Assembly: GCA_963576475.1 (NCBI GenBank)
Contig: OY754978.1
Location: forward strand, 12,633,799 to 12,697,798
Length of the DNA: 64,000 bases
From: Molanna angustata
Lineage: Eukaryota > Arthropoda > Insecta > Trichoptera > Molannidae
Direction: 5' to 3'
Under the pieces are notes generated by a model. The model did no database searches. It saw only the letters and a list, made by a program, of their open reading frames with translations, and was not told the origin of the DNA. The translations under genes and the position numbers were made by a program. Shown one piece after another: positions 1 through 11,309 of the stretch; position 1 is the first letter of the stretch; every line of letters starts with the position of its first letter.

Positions 1-414
1 GAAATGTGGATTTTGTAGCCACGAAGAGCTAGAGATTTCAATACCTTTTGCCAAACAAGCGGCACTCTTATCTTCACTTTCAGTGAACGTCTAGTTCTAG
101 TCTGATGTTTCCTTATAATCATCTCCTTTCCCCCTCCTCTATCTTCTTATGTTATTTATGTGTTTTTTTAGAGTTTTTGAGTCCCCATTAGCGGAACGGA
201 TGGTGTTAGGTAAAGAGTATCAACTCTTTGAAAGAATTGGACATAGTCAATAAGGCGGCTTATTTTGATCGCAGTTTCTAAGTGAATCGGCTTCTAAAGT
301 GGAATAAATTGCTCCTTGACATACGTGGAGCTCAGAGCATTGAAACCTTCGGTAGACTATTTATGACTTATTTCGACTGTCTTATTTCGAAGGGCCAACA
401 AATAAGCTTTAGCG

Positions 415-745
415 CCCTTGGAGGGATTTTGTATCACTAAACAGCGCTATCATTATTTGAAAATGAAATTATTTGATGCATGTCTACTCCCAGTGCTTAC
501 TTATGGAATTGAAACATCGGTCCTAGCAAAACGAATAATGCACAAGCTGTTATCGACACAGAGAACTATGGAGAGAAAGTTGCTGGGTATTTCAATAAGG
601 GACAGAATTCAGAATGTCATGATAAGAGAAAGAACCAAAGTAGCCGATGTATCGGAAAAGGTGGCTAAGACAGGGAGTTGTGGAGGATCAAGGGGGAGGC
701 CTATGTCAAGAATGAAAAAAAAAACAGGCTGAAGAAGAAGAAAAC
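415..745 (+). mobile_element. LINE (RTE-like) reverse transcriptase C-terminal fragment with 3' tail
   Basis: The frame from 418 to 732 reads KMKLFDACLLPVLTYGIET, then RTMERKLLGISIRDRIQN and IRERTKVADV. These are the thumb and linker motifs downstream of the palm of RTE/BovB-type insect reverse transcriptases, where the usual words are LPVLTYGAETW and RAMERxMLGxSLRDRIRN. The catalytic palm (YxDD) is absent, so this is a 5'-truncated dead copy. The 3' part contains ggaggcctatgtca followed by an A-run and gaagaagaag, the usual RTE terminus; the expected GHxAR segment before it has been deleted. Not a host gene. The clade call is from motif memory and is moderately sure; the retrotransposon origin is very likely. 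Confidence 0.8.
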
Positions 746-1411
746 AGCGCTTTATAAATTATAATTACAAGGCAGAAGAGCACTGTATGTTCCGTAGTAT
801 AATTATGATCTCAATACATTTTAACATAATTCTTTTAAAAAATTTTCCCTCGAAAACGTCTGTTTTTAACTATTTATTAGACGTTAACAACGTGTCATAT
901 TGAATAACAACGATGTCACCTTGCCTCTACCTCTCTTTATCTCTTATACTATTTACATAATCAATCAGATTTTGTCCTGCGGGATCATCTAGGATAATTA
1001 ATACTCCCGAGAACAAAGGAGGGAGATTTTCCACAAATTAATAAAGCCTCAACATTCTATTCTGTGTTGAAAACCGCCACCAGATGGAGCGAGCTCTTCT
1101 GTTCCCGCCATCGTTAATTAGCAATGGGAAAATATTTACCATCCTTTCTAAAAACATTTTTATCTAACGTCTTTCTTGGAGAACGGCACCCGTGTTTTGA
1201 CATAATATAATAAAAACCATCAACTGGCTGATACAAAAAAAAAAATGGTTGCAAAAGTATTTTTCGCCCCCATTGATAATTTTGAAACAAGCATCTTTTA
1301 ACATCATTTTTTTGTATCTTTACTGACAACTCACTGACGGCTTGCTGTCGCACGGCTACCGTAAATTTGGGACAAATCTGAATGTGTTAACGCATTTCAT
1401 TACACGATCGA
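746..1411. other. No gene recognised
   Basis: AT-rich sequence with no coding frame longer than about 80 codons and no recognisable protein motif. I see nothing that supports a feature here. Confidence 0.5.
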
Positions 1412-1490
1412 CTCCAGGGGGGAAAGTTTGGTCAACCGGCGGAATCAAAACCATCCATGTTTCCCTATATCATGGATATAATAATCTCTC
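1412..1490 (+). mobile_element. MITE-P, one-arm remnant
   Basis: The stretch beginning CAGGGGGGAAAGTTTGGTC and continuing through GAATCAAAACC and ATCATGGATATAATAAT matches one arm of the foldback elements at 4901-5087 and 59498-59648. The second arm is missing, so this is a deleted or partial copy. Non-coding and non-autonomous. Confidence 0.6.
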
Positions 1491-1645
1491 CTTTCCCATC
1501 CTGTTTTCAAATTGTTAACAAATGTGTATGTAATATATTTTAGAATACTATAATTGGCAATAAAAAAAGTATCATTATATATTTGTATAAATTTTTCTTG
1601 TTTGCTGTTGTATTCTATAAAATAAAATAAAATTAATAAATAAAA

Positions 1646-2668
1646 CTAGTTGCATCTAACACATGAGATCCAACTGTCGATAGCGATAGTATGTATAGTT
1701 GAAGAATATGTACCAAACTATAAACCCATAGATACAAATTATTGAATATTTTCAGATATTTTGTTTTCTATACAACATATGTAGGTATGTATGTCAAGAT
1801 AGGATAGTATGGAGGAAGATCCTTTTTCCTACCCAGAATATGCAAATAGCATGATGGTATGTATGTATGTTTGGAGATGAAGTATCAAACTATTAAGTCT
1901 TCTTACATATTGTGTATAGGCGACTGCCATACAAAATGTATGAAGCGATGTCGTCACTAAATTCAATTTTTAAAAAAATTGTTAAAAAAAAAATTGAGAT
2001 CTTCTACTACAATGTTAATATTTTTTATAGAAAATTAAATTATCTAGTTGGGGTGTTTCGGCTTTTTTCGATAATTGTAAAAGTTTTGGAAATATAGGCA
2101 GTTAAACTCATAAATTTATCATAAAAAAAATATTTTTCTTAATAAAAAATGTTTGAGAAACCCTGGAATTTTTTTGAAAAAACTGATTTGAGATTTTGTA
2201 TTTGTCTATGTTTGTACCAATTTTCAGCGTTCTAGCGTTTATGGTTTCTGAGATATATGGAAAAATAAAATAAAAATTCAAAAGTTGATAACCCCTGACT
2301 GAAACAAAAATTCAAAATTCCGAGTATAAAAGTTTTGTAGGCCTGTAACTGTTTATATATTCTGAAATTTTAGGCTCTGTAAATTGAGCGGATCAAAAGT
2401 TATAAGGGGGGGACGGACACACACACAGACACACAGACACACACACACACACACACACAGACACACGAAATGTTCTACTCCAAATTCTGAGTAAATCTGT
2501 GTATGGAACATATATGCTGCGAAGCCTCTAAGTTGGTGTTTTTTGACTTCAAAGTTGGAAAAGCCGTGAAAAAAGTAGACCTCTCCATACAATTCTCGCG
2601 TATTCTGGCTTGATACATTGTCGATATGTTAAGAGAACAAAGTTCTCCTGAACAAATCGACAGTTGGA
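1646..2668 (-). mobile_element. Helentron-like non-autonomous element (HINE/DINE-1-like), copy 1
   Basis: The word TCCAACTGTCGA at 1669 is matched by its reverse complement TCGACAGTTGGA ending at 2668. Outside the first lies ACTAGTTGCATCTAAC, which recurs beside the same repeat in all other copies. Inside are a CA/GT microsatellite (about 2418-2466) and conserved words such as GAAGCCTCTAAGTTGG and GATAACCCCTGACTG. Subterminal inverted repeats, a central microsatellite and a CTAGT terminus are the layout known for Helentron-associated elements (DINE-1 in flies). Other copies: 36396-37383, 44658-45457, 61788-63110 and fragments. No transposase is encoded. Assignment to Helentrons is an inference; the repeat family itself is certain. 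Confidence 0.7.
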
Positions 2669-3157
2669 TGAGTAAAAAGGATTGGTTTTGTTTCCGCCCG
2701 TTATCTAGACTTGTCCCCTGGTTTCGTCAATCGTTCATCATTTGTCATGTGGCGTGTTGAAGTTATAAAAATATCAATTTATATTTGCCCTTTATTCCAT
2801 TCAATCCATGAGTGCTCTTGTTTTTGTCCCTTCAAAATTGTTTGTCATTTCGAAGTTTATATTATTAATTAATTTATACATATACCAAAAATGACTTTTA
2901 TTCTTTTGAACAGTAAACATTAAATTGGCACAAAGCACTCTTTGCAGGGTGAATTACCTTTTACGAAACAAAAAACAACCCGAGAACCACAAAAAAAAAT
3001 TTATACCCCAGATAAAGAAAGCTGTATAAATGTTAGAAACCATTGATCAATGTTTACCTTTAAATACATAAAAACAAGTTCTTGTAATTAATAAATAAAG
3101 AAATACATATAATATTAAAAAGAAAAAATATATAGCATAAATAAATCATACATTAAT
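2669..3157. other. No gene recognised
   Basis: AT-rich spacer with no motif or repeat that I recognise. Confidence 0.5.
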
Positions 3158-3486
<329 letters not shown>

Positions 3487-4329
3487 ATTTTTCTTTCCCC
3501 TTATGTTTATTTAATTCTTCTTTCCATATGTTTGACGAAAAGTGGGAGGCAAAGTGGGATTATGTATTAATTCATCAGCTGGTACATTGACATTATAATG
3601 ATCAGCCAAATAATATCTATAGTCTATAGCAACCTAGTGAATTAGACCGAGGCCACGTTGTCCTGCAAGGTTTCACAAATAGCAAACATCTGTGTTCATG
3701 ACATAATACCTCATATTATAAATTGAACACGCTCTAGTCCACAACCAACTTCGATTACGGCCATGATGCATTGGAGCTGGTGTGAATAGTGAATGTTGTG
3801 GTCCATTGTCTGACAGGGGAATTGTGTTGTACGGTTTAGCGCTGCCTCGTTCCGGCCTGCAATTTGTGGCAGCTAATACACACTACCGACATCAATCTTG
3901 TTGCACCTCAAACAAACAAACATCTATCTACATTCATTTCTTAAAACAAACGACCACCACTAAAATTTATTTAAACGTTTCGTGTTATTTTAAGATACCT
4001 ATTTATTTATAAGTGAAGCGAAAACTACGGACCCCTAATTTTTTTTTTATTTACTCGAAAAAATGGGCAACGTACAATAAAATATTTATAAACAAATATA
4101 ATAAATAAGAATAAAAACAAAAGTAATTGTAACTTAATCAGCCCACCTTTGATTTCATGTTGCGTTGTACTCACTGCTGGTAACAAAACAATTAATTATT
4201 CCTGTCTAACGTGGCTCCTTTTTTGATTTTTCGAGATGGAACTTTTTTATCACGTAATGTTAAACGCAGTTATTTTAAAATCAAATTCAGATTGTTCGCA
4301 AGTGAAACCTGGACTTGAGAGAAATGCAA
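3487..4329. other. No gene recognised
   Basis: Ordinary AT-rich sequence. The short frame at 3782-4012 has no recognisable motif. No repeat family of this window is visible here. Confidence 0.5.
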
Positions 4330-4640
4330 CTAAAGCAGAATAAATGCAGTTGAAATGAGATCGCTAAGAAAAATTTGTAATAGAACGATATATGACAGGG
4401 TACGAAACGAGGACACAAAGAAATAATGTAAGATGAAGAAAGATCTAATTAATAGAGTGAACGTTAACACATTGAAATGGTTTGGCCACTTTGGAAGAAT
4501 TAATAAAGAACTCCTGAATATATACATAGTAGACAGGAACAGAAAAAGGATGGTTCGACCATGTGAAAGATATTATGAAAGACGGAAATATAAGAATCAT
4601 GAACAACAGACGTTCCCTCTGCCTATCTCGTGAGGGTCAT
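4330..4640 (+). mobile_element. LINE-A fragment, reverse transcriptase C-terminus and 3' end
   Basis: One frame gives INAVEMRSLRKIC and YDRVRNEDTKK. After a frameshift another gives NVNTLKWFGHFGRINKELL, and the end carries ATGGCGTGATG. The same order of words occurs in the copies at 6290-6600, 8100-8405 (minus) and 62239-62529 (minus). In insect non-LTR retrotransposons this region lies C-terminal to the RT palm. The copy is frameshifted and 5'-truncated, hence inactive. Confidence 0.78.
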
Positions 4641-4719
4641 GGCGTGATGTTTTATATGGATGTACGATTTCTTTTCCTTTTGTAGATAAATTTATTGGAA
4701 CACAAAAAACAAAAGGCCT

Positions 4720-5334
4720 ATAGTTATAAAACAGTAGAAAGTTCTGCAATGTTGCGCGGCGTAGAATGCTGGACAACATCCAAAAAGCTTGAGCAAAAGT
4801 TGAATTGTAAATGCTGCGCTGGGCAGGTGGTGTGACTCGGATAGACAGAATCTGAAATGAGTATGTCAGAACACCGATGGCTGAAGAGCTGAAAGAAATC
4901 AGGGGGGCAAGTCTGGTCCAACCTGCGAAATCAAAACCCTCACGATTACCCATTTCATGGATATAATTATTATATGGAGTTCTATAATATCTTTAGACGT
5001 CATAGAACTCCATATGATAATAATATCCATGATATGGGTAATCACGAGGGTTTTGATTTCGTCGGTTGGACCAGAATTGCCCCCCTGGATGAGATGGTAT
5101 GGTAACTTGATGCGCAGAGATGAAGATTATTGGGTAAAGAAATCGCTCAACATCTCAGCTAGACCTAGGGGTAGAGGCAGACCCACAACAACCTGGTGGT
5201 CCAGTATTGAGAAGGAGCTAGAGTGTTCCCGTTGTGACAACCCAGGACAGAAGATCCTGGCGCATACGTACAAGGAGGTCCGGCCCTGGATAAACCGGGA
5301 TAGAGGGACAAGAAAATGTAGAGAAATTTATTAG
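4720..5334 (+). mobile_element. LINE reverse transcriptase C-terminus split by a foldback MITE
   Basis: Before the MITE the sequence reads LRGVECWTTSKKLEQKL, then RIDRI.NEYVRTPMAEELKEI after frame changes. After the MITE it continues with RWYGNLMRRDEDYWVKK and GRGRPTTTWW. Together these make the usual linker of an insect non-LTR retrotransposon, with the insertion at 4901-5087 falling just before the RWYGH motif. No palm domain remains. The two halves are in the same orientation and in the right order, so the insertion came after the LINE. Pseudogenised by frameshifts as well as by the insertion. Confidence 0.8.
4900..5087. mobile_element. MITE-P, complete foldback copy
   Basis: A near-palindrome of about 187 bp. 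The left arm starts CAGGGGGGCAAGTCTGGTCC and the right arm is its reverse complement with few mismatches, both running through GAAATCAAAACCCTC and ATTACCCAT to a central CATATGGAGTTCTAT. It interrupts a LINE, which fixes its outer limits. The target duplication is not clear. Second complete copy at 59498-59648, half copy at 1412-1490. No coding capacity; mobilised in trans if at all. Confidence 0.88.
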
Positions 5335-5929
5335 ATTGTTTAAAGAATACATAGTATATCATGCGTGGTAAGAATCATACAAAATTCACGAGTATGTTAG
5401 CGTGCTAAACTTTGAAATTTATGTTACTGATTCAAAATTTCATTTCATTCCACCAGATTTTGTGGTGAATTTGAAATCAAATTGTGTTATTATTTCGATA
5501 TTTATTCCGCAGCACGTAGAAGTATCGTTCTGGTATTTTTCGACAAGTGTAAAAAGTCGTTTTTTATTAAATCGATTTAGCGTATTTGCTTGTTTGCATT
5601 ATTAAAACCGACGTTGTTCATAAATGTGTACACAAATTGGTATTTTTGAAAACAATTTTACGTTGATTTATTTTGTAAATATCAAATGCTGAATCAATAA
5701 TGCGTAGTTTATCGGTTAATAACAGTTTTTCAATACTTATATACATATTATGTGTATGTATATATGTATATTTTATTTATATGTAAAAAAATAAGTGCAC
5801 TTTCTTACATCTATTATAAGCAATAACCATATTTATAAGTTGAAAAAATAAAAAGTTTTCACAGTATGAAATATACCTATATAAAAACAACAAAAAACAA
5901 GAAAATGTTCAAATTTACACAAAAATACA
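5335..5929. other. No gene recognised
   Basis: AT-rich. The frame at 5402-5605 has no recognisable domain. I see nothing to annotate. Confidence 0.5.
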
Positions 5930-6140
5930 AAGGAAGCACACAATATCTTAAAAGAACTTTTCCTTTATGTATTCAACACTTAGGCGACGAAAAGCGGCAA
6001 GATCAGATGCTTCCTTACCACATTCTGTCAAATCATTAAACAGTTGAAAACCTTTGTAATACACATTATTTTGTGTACCTCCCAGGTACACAAAATAATG
6101 GCAAGGCACATCATGTAAGGCACATCACTCAATGTTTGCA
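5930..6140 (-). mobile_element. LINE reverse transcriptase extreme C-terminus
   Basis: Reverse-strand translation gives YYKGFQLFNDLTECGKEAS and AFRRLSVEYIKEKFF. This matches the last ~40 residues of many insect LINE polymerases (a G..xFNxLP..ik pattern followed by FK..lk.yL..). A perfect short palindrome, with arms on ACATTATTTTGTGTACCT, lies inside it at about 6063-6101. Fragment only, not functional. Confidence 0.6.
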
Positions 6141-6289
6141 TAGAGAAAATTATTATTTATCAGAAGTTGTTAATTAAATGAAATAAAAACCACAACTTTG
6201 TGTAGACCACTAAAATTATAACTTTTGTTCAATTGAATAAAAATTCCTCAAAATATTCCAAAAAATTCCTCGTTTCTCGATAAAAGTAT

Positions 6290-6600
6290 AAGAAGTTGGT
6301 GAATGCCTTAAGGTGGTTTGGACACATTGAAAGAATGAACGATGAACGACTGACCAAAAAAATATACATGGGTGTAAGAGATAGAGTGAATAGCAGGAGT
6401 CGCCCCAGAAAGGGATGACATGACCATATGAATGGTATTTTGAAAGAAGGAAACATGAGAAGTTTGAACAATAGACGAGCATGTATGAGACGATGCATGG
6501 ATGTAAAGGAGCCAGAACTGTGTGCAAAAATAGAGAAGTATGGCGCTCGGTTCCTTCGCTTACCCCGTAAGGGACAGTTGTTCACAGTTTATCCATTATA
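6290..6600 (+). mobile_element. LINE-A fragment, 3' coding end
   Basis: Translation reads NALRWFGHIERMNDERLTKK, then HDHMNGILKEGNMRSLNN and RRACMRRCMD, with a stop inside. It is the best preserved plus-strand LINE-A copy in the window and corresponds to the plus strand of the reverse-oriented copy at 62239-62529. The 3' part ends in the CCGTAAGGGACA segment that precedes the family tail. 5'-truncated and inactive. Confidence 0.8.
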
Positions 6601-7037
6601 TATGATTAATTCAATGTTTATTTTTTTAAATTAAATCGTATTACTATGAATACTCTCGTGCTCTATATGAATGGTAGGTTTTCAAGATAACTGGTGGAAA
6701 AAAAAAATCAGAGCCCTTTGAAGTTAGTGGAATATTGAGGATTGAAAAAAAATTTAATATTTTTTTAAGTAGGTTATTAAGTAGGTACTGACTAACAGCA
6801 TCATTACTTTACATAATAATCACTATTGATCTATTCTCAGAAAATAAATCAAGATCGTAGATCTAATAGCTTAGCTAGTGATGTAGTTTAGTTTGAAATA
6901 CGATTTTAATTTAAATTTCACAAAATTGTTCATAACTTTTGAATTACCCAATATCGCATGTGTGATCCACCCTTCATGATACACCTTGTATATACGCATA
7001 CATTGGATTTTTTTCCCTATTGGGAGTCAATAACATT
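6601..7037. other. No gene recognised
   Basis: AT-rich spacer with no recognised repeat or coding motif. Confidence 0.45.
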
Positions 7038-7262
7038 TTTTGACATATTAATATCTCAATAGTGACGAAGCTGGAATATTCATAAAAAAATGAAATCAAG
7101 GCACCTACAGAACTAACGACCTCTCATCGGCTGGTTAACGTGATCCATTTAAGCGCTTGCACAACAGGCTTCTAGGTCGTAAACCCTGTAGGTGCCTTGA
7201 TTTCCCGGTTCTCTTATCATATTTCAACTTGGTTTCCATTGAGATATTAACTAGTCAAAAAA
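7038..7262. mobile_element. MITE-C foldback copy
   Basis: Inverted arms share TCAAGGCACCTACAG / CTGTAGGTGCCTTGA and, outside them, AATATCTCAATAG / CATTGAGATATTAA around a GACGAAG-type core. The middle has the CATCGGCTGGTTAACGTGAT and AAGCGCTTGC words found in the other copies at 29540-29765, 31640-31925, 46722-46915, 49898-50404 and 57755-58940. Non-coding. Class unknown: two other copies are flanked by 10-11 bp direct repeats. Confidence 0.75.
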
Positions 7263-7789
7263 AAGTACCTACTCGTAATCCAATATTCATTCATAAGTTT
7301 GTTCATTTTATTTAAGAAACAATTAAATGAAAGAAATTGATGGATTTCTGATATATGAATTAAGAATTTCTGGATCTATTTCATTTACTATAATATACAT
7401 ACCTACTCAACTGGATAATCATAGTTATCCATTGAATTACACAATTTCTCATTGGACACGCAGTTGGATTGCAGTTTCTTACTTAGATTAAACTTCTTCG
7501 ATTCATCATCTCCATCATGTGAGTTTTGCAATATCCAATATCCCGGATCAAACTTCTGAGCAGATCCTTTGGGAATGCATTTACCTCTTTGTGTTAAAAT
7601 CCAGACAAGAACTCTACAACGCTATCTGATGAAACTTCTTTCGATTTATTGGCCACGTAGTCAAATGGCTGCGAAGATCTACTATAAAGAATTTTTGATT
7701 CATCTAAATACAAATTATTACTATTTATTGTCCAACCAGAATGTACCTATTTGTGAAAGTTTACGGAATATTAAATGTTATTATTATTT
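7263..7789. other. No gene recognised
   Basis: AT-rich sequence. The small frame at 7569-7850 overlaps the start of the next LINE fragment and has no independent support. Confidence 0.45.
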
Positions 7790-8045
7790 TACAAATGAAA
7801 CCTACTTAGAGACTTTGGGACCGGGACACCATCGGGACACCACTGAATAGATTCCGTGTTGGTGTCACAAGGTGTAAAAGTACTTGTAAAGGTGTGGTAT
7901 AGGTCGAGAGCAGGATATATTTTGCGACTGCGGGGAGGTCCAAGATGGTAAGCATCTTCTTGTCTGCAGAAACATGTACAGGGGTGAAACGAGGAAGACT
8001 TTTTTGTGGCAACGTATTGGAGTGGAAAGGCCTAATATGTATGTC
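7790..8045 (+). mobile_element. LINE C-terminal fragment with CDCG..HLLVC motif
   Basis: Across frameshifts the sequence reads FRVGVTRCK and then CDCGEVQDGKHLLVC. This is the Cys/His cluster that ends many insect LINE ORF2 proteins, after the RTGxGRC motif. A related cluster, CDCGATNQTVQHLVEEC, occurs at 14894-15440. Degraded and 5'-truncated. Confidence 0.72.
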
Positions 8046-8099
8046 CGGACACGTTCAGTAAGTGTAAGTATTCCTGATTAGAAATCATTCAAAATTTAA

Positions 8100-8405
8100 T
8101 TTATATTATGATCATGCCAACTCTTTCTCGGCTGACCCCTACTTTTCATTCCATTCTTTTCAGCCTCGTGTACTTTCTTTGTCAGGTGTTACATGTCCGT
8201 ACCATCGCAGAATACATATTTATCATCATTATACTCACAATAGACATCTCTATCAATCTTGGGTTCTCTTCTGACATCCAAATTTCTTATTCTATCACAG
8301 ATATTTTCGTCACACATTCGTCTTATGGACCTCATTTCCACAGCGTTAATTTTACTTTCATCCGTCTTCTGCCATGTCCATGTCTCAATTGCATGAATAT
8401 CTAAC
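8100..8405 (-). mobile_element. LINE-A fragment
   Basis: The minus strand reads ETWTWQKTDESKINAVEMRS, then IRRMCDENICDRIRN and, after frame changes, LTKKVHEAEKNGMKSRG and PRKSWHDH. This is the segment just upstream of the part kept in the other LINE-A copies. The plus-strand frame at 8108-8404 is its shadow. Inactive. Confidence 0.78.
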
Positions 8406-8565
8406 CTGTTATAAAATCTTGATATGATTTGAAAACATGGTTAATTGATTCTTGAACAGTAATCGCTCTCACCACAATCGATTTACATAGTAGATTTACA
8501 TAGTATTAACAATAGATTTATAAACATAAAAATACTTCAATATTTGATTAGGTAAGTATAGTAAA

Positions 8566-9808
8566 TGGGTGGACGATATCATTCCAGTTGCGGGAAGGGG
8601 TTGGCTGGGGGATGCACAGGACGAGAAAGACGGAGTTCATTGGAGGAGGCCTACATCCAGCAGTGGAGAGATGGCTGGGGGATGCACAGGACGAGAAAGA
8701 CGGAGTTCATTGGAGGAGGCCTACATCCAGCAGTGGAGAGATGGCTGGGGGATGCACAGGACGAGAGAGATGGAGTTCATTGGAGGAGGCCTACATCCAG
8801 CAGTGGAGAGATGGCTGGGGGAAGCACAGGACGAGAGAGATGGAGTTCATTGGAGGAGGCCTACATCCAGCAGTGGAGAGATGGCTGGGGGGAGCACAGG
8901 ACGAGAGAGATGGAGTTCATTGGAGGAGGCCTACATCCAGCAGTGGAGAGATGGCTGGGGGATGCACAGGACGAGAGAGATGGAGTTCATTGGAGGAGGC
9001 CTACATCCAGCAGTGGAGAGATGGCTGGGGAATGCACAGGACGAGAGAGATGGAGTTCATTGGAGGAGGCCTACATCCAGCAGTGGAGAGATGGCTGGGG
9101 GATGCACAGGACGAGATAGATGGAGTTCATTGGAGGAGGCCTACATCCAGCAGTGGAGAGATGGCTGGGGGAAGCACAGGACGAGAGAGATGGAGTTCAT
9201 TGGAGGAGGCCTACATCCAGCAGTGGAGAGATGGCTGGGGGAAGCACAGGACGAGAGAGATGGAGTTCATTGGAGGAGGCCTACATCCAGCAGTGGAGAG
9301 ATGGCTGGGGGATGCACAGGACGAGAGAGATGGAGTTCATTGGAGGAGGCCTACATCCAGCAGTGGAGAGATGGCTGGGGGATGCACAGGACGAGAGAGA
9401 TGGAGTTTATTGGAGGAGGCCTACATCCAGCAGTGGAGAGATGGCTGGGGGATGCACAGGACGAGAGAGATGGAGTTCATTGGAGGAGGCCTACATCCAG
9501 CAGTGGAGAGATGGCTGGGGGAAGCACAGGACGAGAGAGATGGAGTTCATTGGAGGAGGCCTACATCCAGCAGTGGAGAGATGGCTGGGGGATGCACAGG
9601 ACGAGAGAGATGGAGTTCATTGGAGGAGGCCTACATCCAGCAGTGGAGAGATGGCTGGGGGAAGCACAGGACCGAGAGAGATGGAGTTCATTGGAGGAGG
9701 CCTACATCCAGCAGTGGAGAGATGGCTGGGGGAAGCACAGGACCGAGAGAGATGGAGTTCATTGGAGGAGGCCTACATCCAGAAGTGGAGAGATGGGTGA
9801 CAAAGAAG
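8566..9808 (+). mobile_element. 5'-truncated RTE insertion amplified into 17 x 70-bp minisatellite
   Basis: The insertion opens with the RTE C-terminal words WVDDIIPVAGRGW and closes with GTGACAAAGAAGAA, the RTE tail. In between, a unit containing GGAGGCCTACATCCAGCAGT is repeated 17 times at an exact 70-bp period (starts at 8641, 8711, 8781 and so on); the last two are 71 bp through one extra C. In the RTE frame the unit reads SLEEAYIQQW, the standard end of the RTE polymerase. The whole block is flanked by a perfect 12-bp duplication, AAGTATAGTAAA, at 8554-8565 and 9809-9820. Because 70 is not a multiple of three and the unit lacks stops on the plus strand, all three plus frames stay open for most of the array. 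This is not evidence of a gene. Confidence 0.95.
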
Positions 9809-9820
9809 AAGTATAGTAAA

Positions 9821-10289
9821 AACAAATTAATTATTCGATTATAATGAAAATGAAAATTGAATTAGTAAGAGAAGTGTCCTAATCCAATCTTAGTAGAACC
9901 AGGATAATTAGTCAAAGGATTAAATTTCCCCAAAGATTCCTAGTTTGTGGAACTGCTGCTTGAAGATATAACTTATTACGCGAGGGGGGATAACTTCTTC
10001 ATATGTACAGGATGTTTTTATTTTCTATTGATTTTCGCAGAATAAATTTATTTATATCTGCTAGCTTGCCAATATGTATTGTAGAAAACTTTAAATTGTA
10101 TCTATACAAGGAAATTCAAACTGGGTTTTTAATAAGTAATAAATAATTTGAATAAACATATACATATATGCATATGCGTATTATCAACAAAAGAAATAGA
10201 ACTTTCCCTTCAGACGATTTGTTTAGAATTCTTACTGTCCTGGATTTTTGAAATATGTATTATTTCATTTCTATAAGAACATAACTCTA
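9821..10289. other. No gene recognised
   Basis: AT-rich spacer. Nothing recognised. Confidence 0.45.
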
Positions 10290-10765
10290 GAACTATAAGC
10301 CAACAAACGCTTTTCACTAGGCAAGCAAATGAACTGAACTTCTATGTGCCTATAATGAAAAACCTTGTTTGGACAGAGACATTTTGGAGTCATTGCTCCT
10401 AGAACACTCAATAAACTCGACAGAAAAATTAAGCAAATGGAAAATAGTCATGCTAAAACTAAAATAAAGAAATTAATGGCTCTTAGTATCAGGCAGACAC
10501 TATGCAGAGGAGATTTTTCACCCATAGATTCGACCCCATAATTTATTTTGCTCTAAGTATATTAGTGCAATTTTTTAAGTGTTTTTTTTCCATTGTTTGC
10601 GATTTTGTCACTTTTCATATACTATTGATTTTGGCATCAAGTAATACAGTGTCACTGTCTCGAGATGCATTGGCCCTGGTACAGGTTTTTTGCTAGTGGA
10701 GCATTGCAGATTCAATAATTAGTGTAACGTCATCAATGTTTGTATGAATAAATAAATAAATAGCA
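10290..10765 (+). mobile_element. LINE C-terminus, 3' UTR and AAAT tail
   Basis: Across a frameshift the sequence reads TRQANELNFYVP and then TLNKLDRKIKQMENSHAKTK with IKKLM. This is the familiar ending of a class of insect LINE polymerases (TRQA.E..., xxFN.LDRxIK..., tKIKklL). About 200 bp of non-coding sequence follow and it ends in GAATAAATAAATAAATAG at about 10746-10763. The copy is broken by stops. Confidence 0.7.
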
Positions 10766-11194
10766 TTTGTGCTAAATTTAGGAAATGTAAGAAGATGAAG
10801 GTATGAGTACTTTCCACAAGGATATGTTCACTCTTTTTTTACAGTATATTTTTTTTTATCTATTGCAAATGCTTAAGACATTGTTAAATGAGAATAAATT
10901 TAAATAGTATGCAATCTATTAAAAGGCTTACAAGAGTCATTGGCGTCATTTGGATTTATCTACTCCATTAGCCCATTGGCATGAGTTCATGGTTGTCAAG
11001 TTTTTTGAAATATTCTATTAATTGAAAGTTGCCGTAAAAACATTTTCAGAAACATCCTGTATAATGTACTGGTGATTACTTGACAGAAAAAAACTTTTTG
11101 TAAGTTTAGATCTTTTATAGTAGGTACCTATTGCATTAATGAAAACTGAACAAAATAGTGTGATGATAAAATTGAAATAAAATATACAAAGCAA
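10766..11194. other. No gene recognised
   Basis: AT-rich sequence without recognised motif. Confidence 0.45.
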
Positions 11195-11282
11195 TAAAAC
11201 AAATATATGTGGACTTGGTCATCTCAGGAGGCATAGACCAACAGGACAACTAAACGAAGAAGAAGAAGAAGAAGAAGAATTT
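11195..11282 (+). mobile_element. LINE 3' terminus with GAA-repeat tail
   Basis: GGAGGCATAGACCAACAG is followed by ACTAAACGAAGAAGAAGAAG and more GAA repeats. This is the form of a retrotransposon terminus with trinucleotide tail seen elsewhere in the window. Too short to assign to a family. Confidence 0.45.
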
Positions 11283-11309
11283 TTGTTTAGTATATTTAAC
11301 AAGATTTAA

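Noticed and set aside
2353..2592. Minus-strand frame with a CVCVCVC tract (cysteine-rich peptide)
   Set aside because: Translation of the CA/GT microsatellite inside a HINE; the same artefact occurs at 44734-44952.
8565..9844. Three overlapping open frames of 184-418 codons on the plus strand, resembling a repeat protein
   Set aside because: They are the same 70-bp unit read in its three phases. Absence of stops in the unit plus a period that is not a multiple of three keeps all frames open. The unit is the 3' end of an RTE element.
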